Source: an uncultured Oligoflexia bacterium
Lineage (GTDB): Bacteria > Bdellovibrionota > Bacteriovoracia > Bacteriovoracales > Bacteriovoracaceae
Direction of reading: 5' to 3'
Length of the DNA stretch: 58,661 nt
Assembly (NCBI GenBank): GCA_950061135.1
Contig: CATLVU010000004.1
Span: 1 to 58,661, forward strand
In this document: piece by piece, positions 7,707 to 16,496 of the stretch
Layout of the letters: each line of letters begins with the position of its first letter
Position numbering within the stretch: position 1 is the stretch's first letter
Translations under genes and position numbers: made by a program
Notes under the pieces: model-generated
Databases searched by the model: none
What the model saw: the letters and a program-made list of their open reading frames with translations, nothing else
What the model was told of the DNA's origin: nothing

Positions 7707-9155
7707 ATGCAAAGAAGTCCAAGCTTACTCTTGTCTTTAACTCCAGTAATTATCTTGATAGCTCTTTTGAGTTTTAATGTTTTTGTTTTTCATGATGATT
7801 CATCTTATGGCCCTAACCAATTGGCGCTATTAATAAGTGGGGTGATAACAAGTGCTATTGCATATTTTGTTTACAAAATGCCTTATAACGAATTGGAAAA
7901 ATCAGCGATCTCATCAATTACAGTTGCGTTGCAAGCAATGTTTATTTTATTAATTGTTGGCTCTCTTATAGGCGTTTGGATTTTAAACGGTACTGTTCCT
8001 GCGATGATTTACTATGGTGTAAAAATGATTCATCCAGCAATTTTTTTACCTGTGTGTTTAATAATTTGTGCCATCGTTTCTTTAGCGACAGGTAGCTCTT
8101 GGTCTACAGTTGGAACAGTTGGTATTGCACTTGTAGGAATTGGAACAGCACTGGAGATACCATTGGGAATGGTTGGTGGAGCGATTGTTTCTGGTTCTTA
8201 CTTTGGTGATAAAATGTCGCCTCTATCAGACACAACTAATTTAGCACCGGCCATGGCCGGCACAGATTTATTTACACATATTAGACATATGCTTTATACG
8301 TCAGGTCCAGCTTTTATTATTTCACTTATACTTTTTAGCATTTTGGGTTTTGTAAATTCAGCAGGACAGGCAGACTTAAACTCTGTTGATGAAATTTTAA
8401 CTATTTTAGACTCAAAATTTAATATTACACTTTGGTTATTCACATTACCGATCTTAGTTGTTGTTTTAATAAAACTAAAGGTCTCTGCTTTACCTGTTCT
8501 ATTTTTAGGGACAATAATTGGTGCTGTCTATGGAATTATTTTTCAAGGAGAACTGATAAGCTCAATGATGTCGGAAGGACAGAATACATTTGTTGGTTAT
8601 TATAAACTAATTTTAGCAACTGCTTTTGATGGTTTTAGTATTGAGTCTGGTAATAAAATGATTGATAAGCTTTTAAATAGAGGTGGTATGAGTGGAATGC
8701 TAAATACTGTATGGCTTATTATCTCAGCAATGTTTTTTGGTGGAATGCTAGAAGCATCAGGGATGCTTCAGAAAATTGCAGAGACTATTTTGAAAGCGGT
8801 GAAAGGAACAGCTTCGTTAGTCGCATCTACTATTGGAACAACATTATTTTTTAATATCACGACCTCTGATCAATACATAGCAATTGTTATGAGTGGAAGA
8901 ATGTATAAACAAGCTTATCAAGACTTGAATCTTCATCCTAAAAATTTATCTAGAGCGGTTGAAGACGGCGCTACTGTGACTTCAGTTTTAGTTCCGTGGA
9001 ATACTTGTGGTGCTTATTTTAGTTCGGTTTTAGGGATGTCGACTTTTACTTATTTGCCATTTGCATTTTTTAATTTGTTAAGCCCTGTGATTTCAATTTT
9101 CTTAGCAATGAATGATTGGACAATGGAAAAAATAGATGAACAAAAGAGCGCCTAA
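7707..9155 (+). CDS. nhaC: Na+/H+ antiporter, NhaC family
   Basis: A 482-aa polytopic membrane protein with about 11-12 hydrophobic segments. Family features include the TGSSWSTVGTVGIAL segment, the SGSYFGDKMSPLSDTTNLAPA motif with its charged transport-path residues, and a late TTSDQYIAIVMSGRMY and EDGATVTSVLVPWNTCGAYFS region. NhaC carriers expel Na+ in exchange for protons, suiting a marine or brackish life. Length matches the family. It is followed directly by a rho-independent terminator. Confidence 0.9.
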   Translation: MQRSPSLLLSLTPVIILIALLSFNVFVFHDDSSYGPNQLALLISGVITSAIAYFVYKMPYNELEKSAISSITVALQAMFILLIVGSLIGVWILNGTVPAMIYYGVKMIHPAIFLPVCLIICAIVSLATGSSWSTVGTVGIALVGIGTALEIPLGMVGGAIVSGSYFGDKMSPLSDTTNLAPAMAGTDLFTHIRHMLYTSGPAFIISLILFSILGFVNSAGQADLNSVDEILTILDSKFNITLWLFTLPILVVVLIKLKVSALPVLFLGTIIGAVYGIIFQGELISSMMSEGQNTFVGYYKLILATAFDGFSIESGNKMIDKLLNRGGMSGMLNTVWLIISAMFFGGMLEASGMLQKIAETILKAVKGTASLVASTIGTTLFFNITTSDQYIAIVMSGRMYKQAYQDLNLHPKNLSRAVEDGATVTSVLVPWNTCGAYFSSVLGMSTFTYLPFAFFNLLSPVISIFLAMNDWTMEKIDEQKSA

Positions 9156-9177
9156 ACTTATAGACGCTCTATTTTTT
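9145..9177 (+). terminator. Rho-independent terminator of nhaC
   Basis: AGAGCG pairs with CGCTCT, extended by CTA/TAG across one mismatch, followed by ATTTTTT. The left arm lies within the last codons of the nhaC gene. It sits between two convergent genes and could partly serve both. Confidence 0.75.
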
Positions 9178-9178
9178 A

Positions 9179-10192
9179 CTATGGTTTTTTAGAGTCTGTC
9201 TGTCTTTGGTTTTGACGTCTTGATTTTACACAACGAGAAAAATCAAGATTTCCATATCGATTAAAAATTGGGTATTCAAAACAGATAAATTGGCCGTTAT
9301 TAATCTGTCCTCCAGTATAATTACCACTTAAGCCGCTTAAACTGTTTGCAAATATTGCTCCAGTAAGAAGACCATTATAAAAGTGAATATCAGCTTTTGG
9401 TGCAAAAATACTAGCAGGGATGCCAGTTCTAGTATCTCCCATTCCTGTACCTGAAGTTGATAAAGTTAATTTTCCTGGGTTCAAATAGACTAATAAAATG
9501 TTTTCAGCTTTTGCGCCATTTATTAGTTTAAAGTATTTATTTTTAATTTGAGTTTCATATGCATTATTTAATAAAACAATAAAGTATTCTCTTGAATCAT
9601 TACCAGCATCAAAAAGTGCATTTCCAACTAAGTTATCAGCTTTAAAAACATTAATAAGCTTTCCATCAGTTCTTGCAGAAAAAGATTGAAAACTTCCAAA
9701 CTTAGATGGTCTACGTGCAATTGTTTCTAAACTTTCTAACTCGTTTAAAGTTTCATCCATTTGCTCCGAGTAAAGGTTAAGATTGGGAAAGTTATAATTG
9801 GTATTAGCATATGGACCTCTTGAAAATCCACCTTGCTGAATATCAATGTAACGTGAGTAGATTTCTCCATTAAGAACTTGAGCATTAGTTAAATAAGTTG
9901 AGTCTTGAGCAACAACATCCCCATGAAATACATTTCCATTTGTAAGCTCAAAACGTTTTGTCACGACTGACGCTTTTGATTTTGTAGGCGCTTGTTCCAA
10001 TAAATCTAAAATTGAAAAACTAGTGAGTGTTATTGAGTTTCCTGCGCCAGTTATTCCTTGAAAGTCACTTGAGCTATAAGCAATAGAGTCTTTAGCATAT
10101 ATATTAAAATCTGTTACGTATTGAGGTAATAGCGGTCTTGCCTGAAGTACGCTTGAAAGTACGAATGTTAAGGTAGCGATAAACTTGAACAT
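9179..10192 (-). CDS. Choice-of-anchor A family secreted protein
   Basis: A 337-aa exported protein. Residues 1-18 are a signal peptide ending LQA/RP. The body matches choice-of-anchor A domains: an early NIYAKDSIAYSSSDFQGITGAG segment, a middle part on deposited and hidden structure, and the C-terminal hallmark from ENILLVYLNPGKLTL through GIPASIFAPKADIHFYNG and LTGAIFANSL to GGQINNGQF. In that family the domain is paired with varied C-terminal anchors; here no anchor is evident, only a basic tail. It is probably periplasmic or surface-exposed. No partner gene is evident. Confidence 0.75.
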   Translation of the reverse strand: MFKFIATLTFVLSSVLQARPLLPQYVTDFNIYAKDSIAYSSSDFQGITGAGNSITLTSFSILDLLEQAPTKSKASVVTKRFELTNGNVFHGDVVAQDSTYLTNAQVLNGEIYSRYIDIQQGGFSRGPYANTNYNFPNLNLYSEQMDETLNELESLETIARRPSKFGSFQSFSARTDGKLINVFKADNLVGNALFDAGNDSREYFIVLLNNAYETQIKNKYFKLINGAKAENILLVYLNPGKLTLSTSGTGMGDTRTGIPASIFAPKADIHFYNGLLTGAIFANSLSGLSGNYTGGQINNGQFICFEYPIFNRYGNLDFSRCVKSRRQNQRQTDSKKP

Positions 10193-10290
10193 AATATTCC
10201 CTTTTTGGTTAAATTAAAAAAAGTTTATATATTTTAAAGTACAATTTAAAAAGTTGATTTGTAATTACTATTAACGCGTATCGCTCTTGC

Positions 10291-11859
10291 TTAGCGTTGT
10301 GTAAAGCTCTCTAAATACTTTCCTTTAATCACTATGACTGAGGGCTTAGGAATTTCACGATTGGGCCATGTACTTGTTGGTGACTTTAAATCCTTAGTCA
10401 TTTCACCTGGGTGCTGTACTGATAAGAACAATTCTTTTTGATCAGGGGAAAAGCATGGGCCCGTGAACTCAGCATCGATAGGTGCAGAAGCTACTTGAAT
10501 AACTTCTCCTTGATGTTCGCCAGAGCTAGGAATCACAAAAAGTCCGTTGTTTCCAAATTTTTTATATTTTGCTGTGCCTAGGGCTTTTCCACTTATGTCT
10601 GTTGTAATCCATAAGTTTGCGTTTTGATCAAAAGCCATATTATCAGGACAAGAAATATTGCTCTCAAGCCCTCCAAGTAAAAATGTTTCACTCTCAAAAG
10701 TAAGTGATCCTGGATCATTATTATTTTCTTGTATTTTTAATATTGATCCATGAAAGTCACCCTTCTTTTTATTATTAGTTAGAGCGACAAAAATCTCTCC
10801 TGTCTTTGGATGTATTTCAATATCTTCAGGCCTATTTTGTGGTGTTGCTCCTAAAATTTTTGCTGATTCTCTGGCATAAGTGACAACATCAAGTTGAGAA
10901 TCGAAAACTTTTTTTAGCTCAGGAGATAATTCTAAATCTAGGGGGAGCCATCGACCATTTATCGTATCTGCGCAATAGAGAACTCCTTCATCTAAACTAT
11001 CATTTGTTTTAGAAATAAATTTATAGATAAATTCATCCTCTTTATCATCTCCAGAATAAACAACAACTCTGCCATCTTTTGTTTTGTGGCATGTCGCAGA
11101 TTCATGAGCAAACCTTCCAAGTGAAATGAGCTTCTTTGTTTCATCATTAAATGGGTTAACCTCGACAACCCATCCATAATGCTCTGGTGGGTGTGGGTAG
11201 ATCGAATTCCAGCCTCCGTTCTTTGGAGGAGTGAAGCTTTTTGTCTGGTAATGGTAGTCTCCATAAAAGAGGTGATAATTCTCTTCACAAGTAAGAAATG
11301 TATTCCACGGAGTTTTTCCTCCTGAGCAGTTTGCAATCGTACCAATTGCATTCTTAGAGCCTTTAATTTTAATATCATTATGAAAGGGAATCTTAGTATC
11401 TCCACGAACACCTTTATTCATAGGGTCATTTAAAACAACCTGCCAATTATTAGCCGCTTTTTTGAGTTTTAAAATACTACCACCAACTAAAGCTCTTTCC
11501 ATATCAATATTTTCTTTAGTTCTTTCCCATCCTCCAACAAAAAGAGGGTGATGATACTCATGGTTTACCCACATGATAACTTCTTTATCGTTAAGAGGGA
11601 TAAGATTAATATGGTCATTATTGAAGCCAAAAACTTCAGATTGATTAATAGGATCTCCCCAAGAAATGAGAAGGTCATAACTGAGCTCATCGGCTAGTAC
11701 TACATCGTCTTTAAATGATGGAAGGTGAGAATTTTTCTTTTTATTTTTAATCGTTTCACAACCAGTCATAAGACTTATTGGAGAAAGAGTACTTAGTGTT
11801 ACACTAGAGCCTCCAATAAACTTTAATAAATTACGACGTGATAGATGTTCTTTATTCAT
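10291..11859 (-). CDS. PhoX-like phosphatase (DUF839), TAT-exported
   Basis: The 522-aa product starts with a twin-arginine signal (SRRNLLKFIG) followed by a hydrophobic stretch and a cysteine (MTGC), so it may be a TAT lipoprotein. The body fits the DUF839/PhoX beta-propeller family: WVNHEYHHPLFVGG, NCSGGKTPWNTFLTCEENY, HESATCHKTKDGRVVVYSGD and NRPEDIEIHPKTGEIFVALT, regions that coordinate Ca2+/Fe3+ in PhoX. It should be a periplasmic metal-dependent phosphomonoesterase for phosphate scavenging. Catalytic identity within DUF839 is not certain. No Pho box could be confirmed upstream. Confidence 0.75.
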   Translation of the reverse strand: MNKEHLSRRNLLKFIGGSSVTLSTLSPISLMTGCETIKNKKKNSHLPSFKDDVVLADELSYDLLISWGDPINQSEVFGFNNDHINLIPLNDKEVIMWVNHEYHHPLFVGGWERTKENIDMERALVGGSILKLKKAANNWQVVLNDPMNKGVRGDTKIPFHNDIKIKGSKNAIGTIANCSGGKTPWNTFLTCEENYHLFYGDYHYQTKSFTPPKNGGWNSIYPHPPEHYGWVVEVNPFNDETKKLISLGRFAHESATCHKTKDGRVVVYSGDDKEDEFIYKFISKTNDSLDEGVLYCADTINGRWLPLDLELSPELKKVFDSQLDVVTYARESAKILGATPQNRPEDIEIHPKTGEIFVALTNNKKKGDFHGSILKIQENNNDPGSLTFESETFLLGGLESNISCPDNMAFDQNANLWITTDISGKALGTAKYKKFGNNGLFVIPSSGEHQGEVIQVASAPIDAEFTGPCFSPDQKELFLSVQHPGEMTKDLKSPTSTWPNREIPKPSVIVIKGKYLESFTQR

Positions 11860-12002
11860 AAATTCTCCCTAGGCTATTCAGGGCTCTTATACACAATGCG
11901 CATTAACTTGGAAAGGCGCAATATTTTTATTAAAGGCACTTCAATAATGGTGGGTATTATTATATGCTCTTGTTGTTTAACTTTTATTGATTAGGATTCT
12001 TT

Positions 12003-14225
12003 ATGACACAAGGAAAAATTGTTTATACTAAAACAGATGAAGCTCCAGCACTTGCAACTCAATCGTTCTTACCAATTATTGAGGCCTATACTAAAACGGC
12101 AGGGCTAGAAGTTGAATTAAAAGATATCTCTCTTGCAGGTAGAATTCTTTCTCAGTTCCCTGATAGACTCACTAAAGAGCAGCAAATTGAAGATCATTTA
12201 CAGTGGTTAGGGCAATTGGCCAAAAAAGCTGAAGCTAATATTATCAAGCTTCCAAATATATCAGCCTCGGTTTCACAATTAAAAGCTTGTATTGCAGAAC
12301 TGCAAGAGCAAGGCTTTAATATTCCTGATTACCCTGAAACTCCAGAGGGCCCTGAAGAAGAACAAATCAAAAAACAATATAGTAAGGTCTTAGGTAGTGC
12401 GGTTAACCCTGTACTGCGAGAAGGAAATTCGGACCGAAGAGTCGCACAGGCGGTTAAAGAGTTTGCAAAGAAAAACCCTCATAGACTAGGAGAGTGGTCC
12501 AAGGATTCTAAAACTCATGTTGCTCATATGAGTGAAGGTGATTTTTACGGTAGTGAAAAGTCACATATTATGCAAAGTGAAGATACTGTAAAAATTGTTT
12601 TAGAAAAACAAAACGGAGAAGCAGAGGTTTTAAAAGAAGGGCTAGCGTTGTTGGATCAAGAAATAATTGATTCAGCGGTGATGAGTAAAAAATCTCTTTG
12701 TGCTTTTTTTGATAAAGAAATTAAAGAGGCAAAAGAGCAAGGTATTTTATTATCACTACATCTTAAAGCAACAATGATGAAAGTTTCTGATCCAATCATT
12801 TTTGGTCATGGACTCAAAACTTTTCTCTCTCCAGTGTTTGAGAAGTTTGCGGCTGAGTTAGATTCAGTTGGAGTTAATCCAAATGTTGGGCTAGGAGATT
12901 TGTACAATAAAGTAGAAAAACTACCTAATGACAAAAAAGAGCAAGTTTTATCAGAAATTAGTCAGTGTTTTGAGAATGGGCCATCACTTGCGATGGTTGA
13001 TTCAGACAAAGGGATTACAAACTTACACGTGCCAAGTGATGTGATTATTGATGCCTCTATGCCTGCCATGATTAAAACTTCAGGAAAAATGTGGGCTAAA
13101 GATGGTAAGGCCTACGATACTAAGGCATTAATTCCTGATCGAAGTTATGCAGGTATTTACCAAGAGACAATTAGTTTTTGTAAAGAGCACGGTGCGTTTG
13201 ATGTTACTAAAATGGGTAATGTTTCGAACGTAGGATTAATGGCCAAAAAAGCTGAAGAATATGGCTCTCACGATAAAACTTTTGAAATAAAATCAGCAGG
13301 AACGGTAAAAGTTTTAGCAAGTGATGGATCTTGTCTACTTGAGCATAAAGTAGAAGAAGGTGATATTTGGAGAATGTGTCAGACAAAAGATATTGCTATA
13401 AAAGACTGGGTAAAACTTGGAGTCACAAGAGCACGACTAACTGGAAATCCAGCAGTTTTTTGGCTTGATAAAAACCGAGGCCATGATGCTAATTTAATTT
13501 CAAAAGTTGAAACTTACTTAAAAGATTTAGATACTACAGGACTTGAGTTAAAGATTTTATCTCCGGTAGAAGCCTCAAGATATACCCTTGCTAGAGTTAA
13601 GGAAGGTGTTGATACAATTTCTGTCACAGGAAACGTATTACGAGATTACCTAACAGATTTATATCCAATTTTAGAGCTTGGAACTTCTGCTAAGATGTTA
13701 TCAATTGTTCCTTTACTTGCAGGTGGTGGATTATTCGAAACAGGGGCAGGTGGTTCAGCTCCAAAGCATGTTCAACAATTGGTTGAAGAGAATCATTTAC
13801 GATGGGATTCACTAGGAGAGTTTTTAGCATTAGCAGTTTCTTTAGAAGATTTAGGTGAAAAAAATAATGATCAAAAAATAAAGGTTCTTGCAAAGACTCT
13901 AAATTCTGCGAATACTGAATTCTTAATGAATAATAAATCTCCATCAAGAAAAGTGAACGAGTTAGATAATAGAGGTTCACATTATTACTTAGCTCTTTAT
14001 TGGGCCAAAGCACTTAGCGAGCAAAATGAAGAAGAAACTCTAAAAGAAGTTTTTACTAAAGTTTATTCGGAGCTTTCTTCTAATGAGAATAAAATTGTAT
14101 CTGAGCTGACTGAATGTCAGGGAGTTAAAGTAGACTTAAAAGGATATTACAATCCAAGTGTGGAAATTCTCGCTAAGGTTATGAGACCATCAAGTACTTT
14201 GAACTCGATAATAGACTCTATTTAA
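12003..14225 (+). CDS. icd: Isocitrate dehydrogenase, NADP-dependent, monomeric type
   Basis: A 740-aa enzyme of the monomeric Icd class, at the family's usual length. The N-terminus ([20 protein letters not shown]), the [10 protein letters not shown]-like segment [30 protein letters not shown] and the C-terminal half ([39 protein letters not shown]) are characteristic. It converts isocitrate to 2-oxoglutarate and CO2 with NADP+ in the TCA cycle, in the cytoplasm. It is a single gene facing a divergent phosphatase gene; a 143-base gap holds its promoter. It converges with the channel gene with a 3-base gap. Confidence 0.95.
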   Translation: MTQGKIVYTKTDEAPALATQSFLPIIEAYTKTAGLEVELKDISLAGRILSQFPDRLTKEQQIEDHLQWLGQLAKKAEANIIKLPNISASVSQLKACIAELQEQGFNIPDYPETPEGPEEEQIKKQYSKVLGSAVNPVLREGNSDRRVAQAVKEFAKKNPHRLGEWSKDSKTHVAHMSEGDFYGSEKSHIMQSEDTVKIVLEKQNGEAEVLKEGLALLDQEIIDSAVMSKKSLCAFFDKEIKEAKEQGILLSLHLKATMMKVSDPIIFGHGLKTFLSPVFEKFAAELDSVGVNPNVGLGDLYNKVEKLPNDKKEQVLSEISQCFENGPSLAMVDSDKGITNLHVPSDVIIDASMPAMIKTSGKMWAKDGKAYDTKALIPDRSYAGIYQETISFCKEHGAFDVTKMGNVSNVGLMAKKAEEYGSHDKTFEIKSAGTVKVLASDGSCLLEHKVEEGDIWRMCQTKDIAIKDWVKLGVTRARLTGNPAVFWLDKNRGHDANLISKVETYLKDLDTTGLELKILSPVEASRYTLARVKEGVDTISVTGNVLRDYLTDLYPILELGTSAKMLSIVPLLAGGGLFETGAGGSAPKHVQQLVEENHLRWDSLGEFLALAVSLEDLGEKNNDQKIKVLAKTLNSANTEFLMNNKSPSRKVNELDNRGSHYYLALYWAKALSEQNEEETLKEVFTKVYSELSSNENKIVSELTECQGVKVDLKGYYNPSVEILAKVMRPSSTLNSIIDSI

Positions 14226-14228
14226 AAG

Positions 14229-15089
14229 TTATTTTTGTGTTTTTCTAATATGGCCGTAGTTAAGTACACCAACGAAAACTACGCCGCCTGTTAGGTTTCC
14301 TAGCACAGCTGAAATAATAAACTTAATTGAGCCAAGATAATTGGGAGTGGGGGAATGTAGGAGTCCAGAGAAAATCTCTGCTGATCCTACAATCGAGTGA
14401 TGTAGACCGCCCAGTCCTATAATGAAAGTAACAATATAAATACAAATGACTTGGCTACTTGCAGGAGGAGTTGACATTATTAACCAACCACCTTGTGCCA
14501 TCAACCAACCAGCCAGAATAGCACTTACGAATATTTGCGGTGCTGAAAAATGTGTTAAGTGGTCTGCTATTTGAATAAAACCTTCGCTTGCAGTAATAAC
14601 ATCATCTGCTAAAAAGAGAAGAAATGAGCTAGCAAAACTTCCTACAAAGTTTCCAGCTAGAACCAGTGACCATAGTTTTAATAACGATCTTTTAGAGGCC
14701 TTTCTATCTAGTACAGGGTAGACCGCAGTGGCAGTTTGTTCTGTAAATAATTGAGTTCCGCTCATAACACAAATGATAAATCCTAAAGGATAAACAATGG
14801 CTAGAGCTAGCCTGTTGACTAATTCACCATATTTGTCTGCAGGAACCAATTGAGTTGCGAGTGCAACACACATAGCTGCAAAGCCAAGTATTAAACCTGC
14901 GGCTACAGCAGATAGAAATAGAGAGAAATTAGATTTTCTATGTTGATCTATTCCTTCATGAATAGCACGTTCTAAAATATCATCAGGATGTCTAGTTGCT
15001 TGATCATTTCTCTTAATAATAACAGGTAAAAAACTTTCATCTTCCCTGTTTCTTTGCCGGGCCCTTCTGGTTGAGTTTTCTTCTTGCAT
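14229..15089 (-). CDS. Formate/nitrite transporter family channel (YfdC-like)
   Basis: A 286-aa membrane protein with six hydrophobic helices and a basic and acidic cytoplasmic N-terminus of about 55 residues. Features of the FNT family include GFIICVMSGTQLFTEQTATAVYPVL, LAGNFVGSFASSFLLF, GWLMAQGGWL and the final GNLTGGVVFVGVLNYGH. The long N-terminal extension (HPDDILERAIHEGIDQHRKS) is like E. coli YfdC rather than FocA or NirC. FNT channels pass small anions such as formate, nitrite or hydrosulfide; the substrate here is unknown. Confidence 0.85.
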   Translation of the reverse strand: MQEENSTRRARQRNREDESFLPVIIKRNDQATRHPDDILERAIHEGIDQHRKSNFSLFLSAVAAGLILGFAAMCVALATQLVPADKYGELVNRLALAIVYPLGFIICVMSGTQLFTEQTATAVYPVLDRKASKRSLLKLWSLVLAGNFVGSFASSFLLFLADDVITASEGFIQIADHLTHFSAPQIFVSAILAGWLMAQGGWLIMSTPPASSQVICIYIVTFIIGLGGLHHSIVGSAEIFSGLLHSPTPNYLGSIKFIISAVLGNLTGGVVFVGVLNYGHIRKTQK

Positions 15090-15193
15090 ACAAAGCCTTC
15101 TCTTAGATTATTAAAATAAAATTATAAGTCATTAAAGCGTACATTCATAGGAATATAAAAAGTATAACTTATTAAAATAACTAGTTTTTTTAG

Positions 15194-15589
15194 TTATCTT
15201 TTTAGTATTGGTTTGAAGTCTGTCCATCTTTGTTTAAAAACGAGTGCCATTAAGACACAAAGAAAAACCGCCATAGGAAGTCCAGCGAGATCAACAAAAA
15301 GATGAATTCCCAAAATATTAACAACAATTGGTGCTAATAAAAATAGTGCTAAGTTTACAAACTTGTTTGAAAGTAAAAATAGTCCTGCGATAACTTCAAT
15401 AATTTTAACTAATGGAAGTAGATATTTCATGGCCATAATTCCGCCCATAACAGTCATCATCTCGGGAGCAGGAGGAGGCATAGGAATAAAGCCCTTTCCT
15501 GTAAGAGACATTAAAACTCCATTTGTTCCAAAAATAGTAAAGATCAGTCCTAGGATTAGACGTGCACCCGTAGTTACTTTATTTAACAT
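15194..15589 (-). CDS. DoxX-like small membrane protein
   Basis: About 131 aa with four hydrophobic segments in DoxX/DUF417-like order: a first helix with LILGLIFTIFGTNGV, then a PMPPPAPEMM loop, KYLLPLVKIIEVIAGLFLL, a third and a fourth helix, and a short basic tail. I prefer the ATG at 15589, 6 bases after GAGGA; the ATG at 15595 sits directly on that site. The start overlaps the end of pyrF by 11 bases, so it is co-translated. The biochemical role of this family is poorly defined. Confidence 0.75.
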   Translation of the reverse strand: MLNKVTTGARLILGLIFTIFGTNGVLMSLTGKGFIPMPPPAPEMMTVMGGIMAMKYLLPLVKIIEVIAGLFLLSNKFVNLALFLLAPIVVNILGIHLFVDLAGLPMAVFLCVLMALVFKQRWTDFKPILKR

Positions 15590-16391
15590 TTTCATTCCTC
15601 CATGAATTAATTTGATGATGTAATTTTAAAGCTTCTTCTCTCGCGGCTTGCGCGAAGTTTTTAGAACTATCTGCATAAATGATCGATCTTGATGAGCTGA
15701 TAAATAGTCCTTCATTATTAATTAAGCCGGATTTTAAAACCGATTGAAGGTCGCCTCCTTGAGTTCCTATTCCAGGTATTAATAAAGGTGTATCACCAGC
15801 GAGCTTTCTTATTTTTTCTAGTTCGTTTGGGTTGGTTGCTCCAACGACAAGGTTAATATTTTTATATTTGTTCCAATCATTAACGCATTTTCTTGCAACA
15901 TGAAGATAAAGAGGTTCATCATCGATAAGTAAATCCTGAAAGTCGCTTGAGCCTTTATTGGAAGTTTTGCAAAGAATGATAACACCTTTATCTTCACGCT
16001 CTAAAAATGGAACGAGAGAATCATGGCCCATGTATGGGTTAACTGTAACGGCATCAGCTTTAAAACGGTCAAATGCTTCGGATGCATATTGCTCAGAGGT
16101 TGCTCCAATATCACCCCGTTTGGAATCAAGAATGACAAGAATCTGAGGGTGATTATTTTTAATATATTTTATTGTTTCTAATAAGTCTTTTTCAGCGTTT
16201 TGAGCTGAATAATATGCCATCTGAGGCTTAAACGCACAGACAAGATCTGCTGTGGCATCAATAATTTGTTTATTAAATTCAAAAATAGAATTGATATGGG
16301 AAGGAAATTTTTTTTGGTTAGGATCGAGTCCGATACAGAGTAAGGAGTTATTTTTTTTCCAAGCATCCCTGACTTTTTGCTGATAGCTCAT
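15579..16391 (-). CDS. pyrF: Orotidine 5'-phosphate decarboxylase (type 2)
   Basis: A 270-aa enzyme of the long OMP decarboxylase class. Visible are CIGLDPNQKKFP near the start, FKPQMAYY, and the catalytic LDSKRGDIGATSEQYA with the Asp-Lys-Asp set, then DAVTVNPYMG and LLIPGIGTQGGDLQSV for phosphate binding. It catalyses the last step of UMP synthesis in the cytoplasm. The length and the KRGDIG motif place it in type 2. It is the first gene of a two-gene operon with the DoxX-like protein, whose function has no obvious link to pyrimidines. Confidence 0.92.
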   Translation of the reverse strand: MSYQQKVRDAWKKNNSLLCIGLDPNQKKFPSHINSIFEFNKQIIDATADLVCAFKPQMAYYSAQNAEKDLLETIKYIKNNHPQILVILDSKRGDIGATSEQYASEAFDRFKADAVTVNPYMGHDSLVPFLEREDKGVIILCKTSNKGSSDFQDLLIDDEPLYLHVARKCVNDWNKYKNINLVVGATNPNELEKIRKLAGDTPLLIPGIGTQGGDLQSVLKSGLINNEGLFISSSRSIIYADSSKNFAQAAREEALKLHHQINSWRNENVK

Positions 16392-16496
16392 CGATTGTCC
16401 ATTGCTAATACGTTTGTCTAAAATTTTAACAGTTTATTATCAAAAAGTAAGCTTTTTGGATTAATTTAATGGCATATCCTTTGCTCTTATATTTAT

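Noticed and set aside
10992-11411. 139-residue same-strand frame in the PhoX-like gene
   Set aside because: It lies wholly inside a gene with a clear TAT signal and conserved motifs, in another frame.
15108-15180. Repeated TTATTAAAATAA upstream of the formate/nitrite channel gene
   Set aside because: Two short copies about 60 bases apart in AT-rich DNA could easily arise by chance and have no symmetric or spaced structure.
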